Source: an uncultured Pseudomonadota bacterium (GTDB taxonomy: Bacteria > Pseudomonadota > Alphaproteobacteria > Rs-D84). Taken from it: a stretch of DNA of 64,000 nt. Both the position numbers and the translations under genes were made by a program. The stretch is taken from positions 1 through 64,000 of the forward strand of contig CALABO010000014.1 in NCBI GenBank assembly GCA_937885575.1. Reading direction: 5' to 3'. The first letter of the stretch is position 1. Every line of letters begins with the position of its first letter. Of this stretch, positions 32,595 through 39,214 are shown piece after piece. The notes beneath the pieces were generated by a model, which ran no database searches, was not told where the DNA came from, and saw only the letters and a list, made by a program, of their open reading frames with translations.

Positions 32595-35195
32595 ATGAAT
32601 ATCTATGTTATTTCAAATCCTAATGATGGAAGAAACCTTGTAAAGGTAGGGCAAACAAAACGAAGTTGGGCAGAGCGTGAAAAAGAATATCGTACACACG
32701 GTACCAATCCGCAAGTTTGGCATATTGAATATGATACAACCTTAACAGATGATGACATTAAGCACGTTTTAATCAATGATTTGCACTATACAACCGAAGG
32801 AACCGTCGGGGATGAATGGTATGTGATTCCAGATGGTGAAACAGAGAAAGATTTTGCTAACAAAGTCAAAGCAGTGATAGTTTCTTTGAAACACAATGAA
32901 CCTTTGGATTTATTAAGAACACAAGATTTTGACCCCAGGGATGAGCAGAAAGAATGTGTTAAGAAAACTTTGACAGCATTTAATGCTGGTAGTGACAAAT
33001 TCCTTTGGAATTGCAAAATGCGTTTTGGGAAAACTTTCACAACATATCAGTTGATGAAACAGGCAAATTTTCAAAATATATTGGTTTTAACTTGGAAAGT
33101 TGCGGTTGAAAAGGGATGGAAGGAAGATTTATTGTCGCATCGTGATTTCAAAGGCATTAACTTTGTAAACAAGGATGCATTGGCAACTTTTGATAAATCC
33201 AAGCGTAATGTCGTGTTCTTATCAATTCCTTTGCTATTGGCGAATACATCCAAAGATGCGAAGGCAGCGGAAGATTCTGAAACAGAAGATGATGCGGCGA
33301 TTTCAGATGCCAGTATCAATGCATTTGCAGATAAAATTAAATCAATTGCAGATATGAACTGGGATTTATTGGTAATCGACGAAGCACATTATGGAACACG
33401 TGCCAAAAATACCAAAAAGATTTTAGAAAAATTAAAATACAAAAGGAAACTAGAATTATCAGGAACGCCATTCAAAATATTGGATGACGCAGAATACCAT
33501 TCTGATGAAATTTATAATTGGACATACAAACAAGAACAGGCAGCAAAATATGGGTGGAAAGGACCAAAAGACCAAAATCCATATAAAGATTTGCCAGATA
33601 TGCACATTTATACTTTCGATGGTGCACGTGAACTGATAAATGATTTTTCAGATACTGTGTTCAATATCAACGTATTGTTTAAAACACATACAGAAAAAGA
33701 TAAAAATAATAAACCTGACCCCACAACAGCGACGTTCGTAAATTTGGATTCTGTAAAAAGAATGATTGATTTTATGTGTGGTGAGCAATTTGACCTGACA
33801 GAAGACAAAGATATTAAAGAATATGATGTGGTTTTGCCGTATTTCCAAGATATGGTTGATAAAAACAAAAAATCAATCTGGTTTTTGCCTGATGTTGCGT
33901 CTGTCTGTGCAATGGAAAAATTATTGAATAACCATAAAATCTTCAAGAATTATAAAATAATAAATGCTTCTGGGGCGGGTGAAGGGTCCAGTGCAAAATC
34001 ATTAGATAAGTTTCACGAATTGGAACAGAAAACAGATAAAATTATTTGTTTGTCTTGTGGTATGTTGAACACAGGTGTGACTATCAGGCCTTTAAATTCT
34101 GTTGTTATGTTGCAGGACAAGCATTCGGCACAAGATTTCTTTCAATCGATATTTAGGTGTCAAAGTCCTTGCCCACCCGATAAAAGCGATTGTTATGTGT
34201 TTGATTTTAACCCGCAGCGTTATTTCAATAATATGTTGGAATTTTCAAAGGTTAATTCAAGTAAACGTAACCCACGTGAAGTGTTGGAAGAAAACCTTAT
34301 TGAAACACATTTATATATTGATGGGAATATGATTGCAACCAACTATGATGATATTATGCAATATGTAAGTTTTGAAGTTAGTCCTGAACGCTTAAAAAAG
34401 TATTTTATCAGGTCAAATAATATCAAAGTTGAAACATTGGAAAATTCGGCAAAAGATATATTAGAAATCATTGATAGTATCCCATATTATAAAAAAGAAA
34501 CTAAAACAGCAGAAAAGACACAGAAAAAAACTGGGAACAGCAAGAAAAAACAAGGGAAAAAACCACCTATATCCCCAGAACGTAAAAAAGCATCAGAATA
34601 TGATATTCGTAAGGCAAAGTTGGATATTTTAATTTCCAGTTTGACGATATTTATTTATATCACAAATGCCCAAGAATCAAATGTTTATGAAATAATCACA
34701 ACCAAAGAACCCGATTTGTTCAACAAGATTTGCTTTATTGATGTAGAACAATTCAAAAAATTATATGACTATAAAGATAAAAATGGACGCAGCTTCTTCA
34801 AACACGATATTTTGGATAAAGCGATTGCCAAATTCAAAAATGAAGAATTTGTGTCGCGTGACTGGGATGAAATTTTACGTGATGAATTTGGTTTGCCACG
34901 TGTGGTTGCAACAAAGAAAATTACTGGCAATCAATTTTCTTTTGATGAAATTGGGTTAAAAGCAGGTGCCGAATTAACTTTTGCTTTAGACCCAAATAAA
35001 AGATGCTATGTTGCACCTGATTTAAGGAATGTGACATACCAAGCAAATTTATATTCTTTGTCTGATTTGGCCAGAATATTGGCAAAAGAAATGGGTGGTA
35101 AAGATTGGGAACATCGTGGCCCAAAATATTTTGAATATCGTGGGGTTAAATTATCAAAAATTGTGGAAGACATAAATGCCCAATTGGATAGTTGA
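32595..35195 (+). CDS. nuclease-helicase fusion of the modification set
   Basis: An 866-residue protein. The N-terminal 95 residues resemble the T5orf172 branch of the GIY-YIG nuclease superfamily (MNIYVISNPNDGRNLVKVGQ, TKRSWAEREKEY). Then comes an SF2 helicase: Q-like FDPRDEQKE, Walker A KMRFGKTFT (141-149), DEAH (262-265) in LLVIDEAHYGTRA, SGT (289-291), and C-terminal motifs SCGMLNTGVTIRP and QSIFRCQSPCP. A Lys-rich linker near residue 645 precedes an unrecognised C-terminal domain. I infer the restriction or translocase subunit of a type III/ISP-like system with the two methylase genes. The ribosome site AAGGA precedes the start by 7 bases. Confidence 0.8.
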   Translation: MNIYVISNPNDGRNLVKVGQTKRSWAEREKEYRTHGTNPQVWHIEYDTTLTDDDIKHVLINDLHYTTEGTVGDEWYVIPDGETEKDFANKVKAVIVSLKHNEPLDLLRTQDFDPRDEQKECVKKTLTAFNAGSDKFLWNCKMRFGKTFTTYQLMKQANFQNILVLTWKVAVEKGWKEDLLSHRDFKGINFVNKDALATFDKSKRNVVFLSIPLLLANTSKDAKAAEDSETEDDAAISDASINAFADKIKSIADMNWDLLVIDEAHYGTRAKNTKKILEKLKYKRKLELSGTPFKILDDAEYHSDEIYNWTYKQEQAAKYGWKGPKDQNPYKDLPDMHIYTFDGARELINDFSDTVFNINVLFKTHTEKDKNNKPDPTTATFVNLDSVKRMIDFMCGEQFDLTEDKDIKEYDVVLPYFQDMVDKNKKSIWFLPDVASVCAMEKLLNNHKIFKNYKIINASGAGEGSSAKSLDKFHELEQKTDKIICLSCGMLNTGVTIRPLNSVVMLQDKHSAQDFFQSIFRCQSPCPPDKSDCYVFDFNPQRYFNNMLEFSKVNSSKRNPREVLEENLIETHLYIDGNMIATNYDDIMQYVSFEVSPERLKKYFIRSNNIKVETLENSAKDILEIIDSIPYYKKETKTAEKTQKKTGNSKKKQGKKPPISPERKKASEYDIRKAKLDILISSLTIFIYITNAQESNVYEIITTKEPDLFNKICFIDVEQFKKLYDYKDKNGRSFFKHDILDKAIAKFKNEEFVSRDWDEILRDEFGLPRVVATKKITGNQFSFDEIGLKAGAELTFALDPNKRCYVAPDLRNVTYQANLYSLSDLARILAKEMGGKDWEHRGPKYFEYRGVKLSKIVEDINAQLDS

Positions 35196-35713
35196 ATTCC
35201 ATAAACAGTAAGACAATCAACCAGCGCAATTAAAAATAAATGCTTGGAGATAGCAGTAGGTTTGAACCGCCCAAGCACATAGTGCCCTTTAACCGTTCTA
35301 GAAAACAGTTTTTCATTATTCAGCAAAAGACCCTGTCTAGCGTTAATGTGCCCGTTGATGAGCAGTTAGGAATCACCCAACCCAACCGATTTCGTGGAAA
35401 CCAAACACTGTGGTTCTTTTTATGTTTGGATGTTGCGGGCTTGCGTCCCAACAATTATACCCTTTTTCTCTGTTTACAGACAGTCGGCTGCTGTTAAAAC
35501 TGAAATTGGCAAAGTCATTTTAACAACAGGTTGATTATTGGCGGCGCACAATCCCAGGCGTAGGCCTCACAACATCGCTCAGGTCAACCAGTCGCACGCA
35601 TATAGAATTGTAAATGGCATTTGATTTTTAGAACCGCCATCCTGGTTGCCTAACTGTCAGTCGCTCTATTATGCGTTGTTTGTCGCAGGGACAACTTTTA
35701 ATTAACCAATTAT
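35196..35713. other. 518-bp gap with possible structured RNA
   Basis: No supported gene. Features seen: a TGCTTGG / CCAAGCA stem enclosing GGTTTGAACC, a long hairpin CTGTTAAAACTGA / TCATTTTAACAACAG (35491-35530), and a minus-strand TATAAT box. The composition is more GC-rich than the neighbouring helicase gene, suggesting a functional RNA or a decayed gene. Confidence 0.4.
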
Positions 35714-35923
35714 TTATGCGATTGGTTGCACATTTTGTTGGTGCTCGGCAATCCAAGCATCCAAATCGTCTTTTTTATAACGAATATTGTGGCCCCAGCG
35801 CACGTATGGAATTTTATATTTACCCGTTGCACGCCAGGTGTTTAATGAACCAACCGTAGTGCCCAAATATGCGGCAGCGGCCTTCTGGTCCATCAACGAA
35901 TTATTTATTTGCATTTCAAACAT
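35714..35923 (-). CDS. AlpA/excisionase-type HTH protein
   Basis: A 69-residue protein with the HTH_17-like pattern MDQKAAAAYLGTTVGSLNTWRATG, then KIPYVRWGHNIRYKKDDLDAWIAEHQ. Such proteins act as excisionase or regulator in integrative elements. The start is behind AAAGGATTC. It is the first recognisable directionality candidate of the element and lies on the strand opposite to the integrase. Confidence 0.85.
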   Translation of the reverse strand: MFEMQINNSLMDQKAAAAYLGTTVGSLNTWRATGKYKIPYVRWGHNIRYKKDDLDAWIAEHQQNVQPIA

Positions 35924-36086
35924 ATTGAATCCTTTAAAACAATTTAATCGTCAAGCATCTGCTTGTTATTTGTATTATGACGTCGGATTTTGCATAATGC
36001 ACGACAAGACCACTTTGATAAATTGGTATTTTTTTGTGTAAAAAAAGCGGTCGTGAAAACCGCTTATGTGTTATATGTAATGCAGA

Positions 36087-36980
36087 TTAAAGTGGGTGTA
36101 TATCTGCATCGGTGAATCGTGGCCTGAAATAAACTTCTTTGGTGTTGGCAATCGGAAAACAGGTGGGCCTTAATTCAGGATATCCTTCAAAAGCGACAAA
36201 TATGCAATGGCACATTTTGTCATCTGTAAGAACTTGGTATCTGGTATATTTGAAATTATCAACCAAATCTTTTTTACTGATGGTTTGGTTTGGGTGTTCA
36301 ATGTAAAATTTAATCCATTCGTATCGTTTGCTGTCAGGTCTTAACTTGTATATGAGTGTGGTTTTTGTGCCATCGCAATCGCATAAACGACCATCATCTG
36401 TAAGCGTCACGGTGTGACGTTTAATTGGGTATGTTTTTTGTAAATTGGCAAAGTTAATTTTTATATCACGATATGATGTTTGGTAATGTGGTTGTGTTGG
36501 CACAGCAACAATCCAGTTGTATATGATGTCCAATTCCCATTCGTCTGGCAATATAACCGTTATGCGTTTGTTATATCCTTTTGGGTCATAGTTTTTATGC
36601 TTATGGATGTTTTTGTTCATCACGGTGTGATGTTCTGTCCAATCTGGCCAAGCAGGGTCAGCAATGCCTGTGACCGTAATAGCACCAGATTTAATCAGGC
36701 CATATAACACACCAAGGGCCTTCGTCATTTGTCTGTTATAATGGTTATTGACTTTATTGTCTTCATCGTATTTATCGTCTGGTGGTATAATTGGGCTTCC
36801 AAATGCGTCACCGTGCGTTAAAAACGCATAATTGGTTGACCGCACATATTCCATTCTGTCGCATAATTGTTCGTTGGACTTCGTGCGTGGTTCCCAGCCA
36901 AATGCGATATATTCGCAGGCCTGTTTTAATGTGCATTGGGATTCAATAGGGGGAATAATAACTTTCTTTTTCTGCTTCAT
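36087..36980 (-). CDS. unrecognised protein at the right end of the element
   Basis: About 297 residues, starting at MKQKKKVIIPPI behind AAAGGATT; an ATG 15 bases earlier lies within that site and is less likely. The protein is soluble, with a Cys pair in DGRLCDCDGTKTT and a Lys/His-rich middle. The segment SKKDLVDNFKYTRYQVLTDD could be a small winged-helix, but I would not assign it. It is transcribed toward the HTH gene. The promoter region contains TATCCACCACCCCTATACCCC-type sequence and a 13-C run. Confidence 0.65.
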   Translation of the reverse strand: MKQKKKVIIPPIESQCTLKQACEYIAFGWEPRTKSNEQLCDRMEYVRSTNYAFLTHGDAFGSPIIPPDDKYDEDNKVNNHYNRQMTKALGVLYGLIKSGAITVTGIADPAWPDWTEHHTVMNKNIHKHKNYDPKGYNKRITVILPDEWELDIIYNWIVAVPTQPHYQTSYRDIKINFANLQKTYPIKRHTVTLTDDGRLCDCDGTKTTLIYKLRPDSKRYEWIKFYIEHPNQTISKKDLVDNFKYTRYQVLTDDKMCHCIFVAFEGYPELRPTCFPIANTKEVYFRPRFTDADIHPL

Positions 36981-37115
36981 AACCAATCCTTTCAATACAA
37001 TATGATTCCCACATCCCCACCTGCATCTTAATATAGTTCAACGAAGTGTTTTTTCAATGTGTTGCACCGAATTTAATGGGTGTTTTTTGTGGTATCCACC
37101 ACCCCTATACCCCAT

Positions 37116-37128
37116 CCCCCCCCCCCCC
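37116..37128. repeat. homopolymer tract of 13 C
   Basis: Longest homopolymer in the window, about 135 bp upstream of the minus-strand gene of the right end. Its length is likely to vary. Confidence 0.8.
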
Positions 37129-37241
37129 ATAGATGTCGGGTTAAATTATGGTGCCATATAAAAAGAATGCTTTTTTTAATGTGTGCCAAGGTGGCTGTGG
37201 TGTCTGGCGTTTTTTCTGTGTTGCAAAATGTTGTTGCCTGC

Positions 37242-37261
37242 CATAGAATATACATAGAATA
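37242..37261. promoter_or_regulatory. probable integrase arm-type sites, right arm
   Basis: Two copies of CATAGAATA spaced 2 bp apart, 75 bp inside the right core. They match the four copies near the left end. Confidence 0.55.
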
Positions 37262-37308
37262 TAACTTTGCAAAAAGAAAAGGGATTCTGCTGAACCCCTT
37301 GGAATCTG

Positions 37309-37353
37309 TGGCTCGGGCAACTGGACTCGAACCAGTGACATACGGATTAACAG
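37309..37353 (-). pseudogene. 3' half of tRNA-Asn carried by the element
   Basis: On the minus strand the sequence begins at tRNA position 32 with the anticodon loop CTGTTAA (GTT = Asn), continues through the T-arm ACTGG-TTCGAGT-CCAGT and ends with the acceptor TGCCCGA-GCCA. The 5' half is absent; rplQ starts 10 bp beyond. This is the replacement segment that such elements carry to restore an interrupted tRNA gene. Confidence 0.85.
37336..37353. repeat. right attachment core
   Basis: TGACATACGGATTAACAG, identical to the left core, and continuous with tRNA-Asn sequence on the element side only. Confidence 0.75.
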
Positions 37354-37363
37354 ACCTTACTAC

Positions 37364-37927
37364 TTATTTCCCGGTGGCGCGGCGTTTTACCGCAACGGTC
37401 TTTTTGGCCGCGGTGGCTTTTTTCGCCGTCGGTTCTTTGGCCGGGGCTTTTGTTGCTTTTTCGGCCTTTGGCGCCTTGGGTGCTTTTGGCGCATCGGTTG
37501 CGATCGCTTCCTCGGCCTTGGCCGCGGCAACGTCCGGTTTTTGTGCCGGTTTTTTTGCGTTCACATCGCGGTCAACAAATTCGATAATTGCCATCGGTGC
37601 GGCATCGCCATAGCGGAAACCGGCCTTTAACACGCGGGTGTATCCGCCCGGGCGTTTCGCATAGCGTGGCCCAAGCACCGTGAACAATTTTTTCACGGTT
37701 GCATCGCACGCGTTGCCCAATTCCGACGCGGTCAGGCGACGGTTCGCAACGGTATCAACCTTGGCGCGGGTAACCAATTTTTCCACGACACTGCGCAGAT
37801 CTTTGGCCTTTGGCAAAGTTGTTTTGATTTGTTCTTTTTCAATCAGGTTCTTTGCAAGCCCAATAAACAAGGCCTTGCGTGCATTTGTGTCGCGATTAAA
37901 AGTGCGACCTGCTTTTTGGTGTCTCAT
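37364..37927 (-). CDS. rplQ: ribosomal protein bL17
   Basis: A 187-residue protein, longer than the usual 115-140. The core MRHQKAGRTFNRDTNARKALF to RPGGYTRVLKAGFRYGDAAPMAIIEFVDRD is standard and sits at the tunnel exit. The last 65 residues are an Ala/Lys/Pro-rich tail (PKAPKAPKAEKATKAPAKEP) of low complexity, like other tails in this genome. It is behind rpoA on the minus strand. The mobile element ends 10 bp downstream. Confidence 0.96.
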   Translation of the reverse strand: MRHQKAGRTFNRDTNARKALFIGLAKNLIEKEQIKTTLPKAKDLRSVVEKLVTRAKVDTVANRRLTASELGNACDATVKKLFTVLGPRYAKRPGGYTRVLKAGFRYGDAAPMAIIEFVDRDVNAKKPAQKPDVAAAKAEEAIATDAPKAPKAPKAEKATKAPAKEPTAKKATAAKKTVAVKRRATGK

Positions 37928-38033
37928 CGGTTACTCCTTTATTTTGTTTCCGCCCGGTTCCCCGGGATTGCACCACTTTTCGTGTCCCAAATCAGTGATT
38001 CAGCAACACGCGTTTTTTGAATTCCCAATAATT

Positions 38034-39062
38034 TTATTTATATGGGTCTTCGTATTTCTTGGCCAACTCCGCAATGTTTTCTGGCGGCCAACCCGGGACC
38101 TCCATCCCAAGCCCAAGGCCCATCGCTTCCAATTGGATTTTGATTTCGTTCAATGACTTGCGTCCAAAGTTCGGGGTCTTTAACATATCCGCCTCGGTCT
38201 TTTGGACCAATTCGCCAAGCCAGTTGATTTTGTCGTTTTTCAAACAATTGTTCGCACGCACAGACAATTCCAATTCGTCCACGCGTTTCAACAATTTCGG
38301 ATCGAACTGCAACGCGTCTTTGGCAACTTCTTCTTCGGTCGGTGTCGCGATTTGCGCCGGATCTTCGAAATTGATGAACAAAGTCAATTGGTCGGTCAAG
38401 ATGCGCGCCGCAAATGCGATTGCGTCTTCGGGTGTGACACTGCCGTTCGTTTTGACGGTCATTTCCAATTTGTCATAGTCCGTTGATTGCCCAACACGGG
38501 TTTCCGAAACCACGGTCGCGACATTCAAAATTGGTGAAAAGATTGAATCAACCGGAATCACGCCCAGTGGCAACCCATCGGCATGTGCGTTCGCCGGAAC
38601 ATAGCCACGGCCCGTGCCAAGTGTGATTTCCATATCTAACCCAGCCCCTTTGTCCAGTGTGCAAAGTTCCGCATCGGGGTTCATAACCTCTATTGCACTT
38701 GGGCATTCAATCATGCCTGCCTTGACAACCGCCGGACCGGTCACGTGCAGATTAACCTTGTGTTGACCTTCGGAATTTGCCTTGAAATAAACACCTTTTA
38801 GGTTCAATAAAATATCCGCGACATCTTCGTGCACGCCTTGGATACTTGAAAATTCGTGTTGAACACCTTCGATTTTAACATACAGTGGCGCGCAACCTTG
38901 GAGTGAAGACAACAGAACACGACGCAATGCCGTGCCAAGTGTAAGACCAAACCCTTTTTCCAACGGTTCCGCGACCAATTTGGCCATGTTCGGATTATGT
39001 TCATCGGTGGTGATATTCAGTTTTTTCGGCTTTATCAAAGCCATCCAGTTTTTTTCAATCAT
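38034..39062 (-). CDS. rpoA: RNA polymerase alpha subunit
   Basis: A 342-residue protein with intact N-terminal dimerisation domain (AKLVAEPLEKGFGLTLGTALRRVLLSSLQG) and C-terminal domain (VRANNCLKNDKINWLGELVQKTEADML, with the arginine equivalent to R265 used for UP-element binding). Start behind AAAGGAAA. Normally it follows rpsK in the same operon; here rpoA-rplQ form a separate minus-strand unit, about 13 kb from rpsK with the element between. Confidence 0.97.
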   Translation of the reverse strand: MIEKNWMALIKPKKLNITTDEHNPNMAKLVAEPLEKGFGLTLGTALRRVLLSSLQGCAPLYVKIEGVQHEFSSIQGVHEDVADILLNLKGVYFKANSEGQHKVNLHVTGPAVVKAGMIECPSAIEVMNPDAELCTLDKGAGLDMEITLGTGRGYVPANAHADGLPLGVIPVDSIFSPILNVATVVSETRVGQSTDYDKLEMTVKTNGSVTPEDAIAFAARILTDQLTLFINFEDPAQIATPTEEEVAKDALQFDPKLLKRVDELELSVRANNCLKNDKINWLGELVQKTEADMLKTPNFGRKSLNEIKIQLEAMGLGLGMEVPGWPPENIAELAKKYEDPYK

Positions 39063-39184
39063 TTATATTTCCTTTTAGCTTAGTTTATCATTTTCGCCAA
39101 TCGGCCGCACACAAACCTTTGCATGCCCGCGCATTGTATAGCGTTTTTTTCGAAAAGTCAAGGAATTTGGTTGATTTTTTACAT

Positions 39185-39210
39185 ATAAAAATGCCCGCGA
39201 CCGCGGGCAA
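39185..39210 (-). terminator. terminator of the 907-residue Cys-rich protein gene
   Basis: TGCCCGC-GACC-GCGGGCA followed on the minus strand by ATTTTTATATG, starting within 10 bp of the stop codon. Confidence 0.75.
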
Positions 39211-39214
39211 AGAA

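Larger units (their letters stand above)
36981..37308. other. 328-bp right-end region of the element without genes
   Basis: It holds the leader of the preceding gene, a run of 13 C, two CATAGAATA sites, and AT-rich sequence leading to the tRNA-Asn fragment. The TATCCACCACCCC...TATACCCC stretch resembles sequence before the HNH gene. Confidence 0.5.
26370..37353. mobile_element. integrative element bounded by an 18-bp tRNA-Asn-derived direct repeat
   Basis: About 11 kb flanked by direct repeats TGACATACGGATTAACAG. The integrase gene is next to the left repeat. Putative arm-type sites CATAGAATA occur near both ends, a tRNA-Asn 3' half lies inside the right end, and an excisionase-like HTH gene is present. 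The base composition is visibly more AT-rich than the flanks. No conjugation, capsid or replication genes are recognised, so it is an integrative island or satellite-like element with nuclease, restriction-modification-like and proteasome-like cargo. Confidence 0.8.

Noticed and set aside
35340..35400. Hammerhead-like TGATGAG motif
   Set aside because: The preceding base and the second conserved CGAAAC part are not in place.
35240..35497. 85-codon frame in the gap after the helicase gene
   Set aside because: No ribosome site, and the residues coincide with stem sequences; no protein features.
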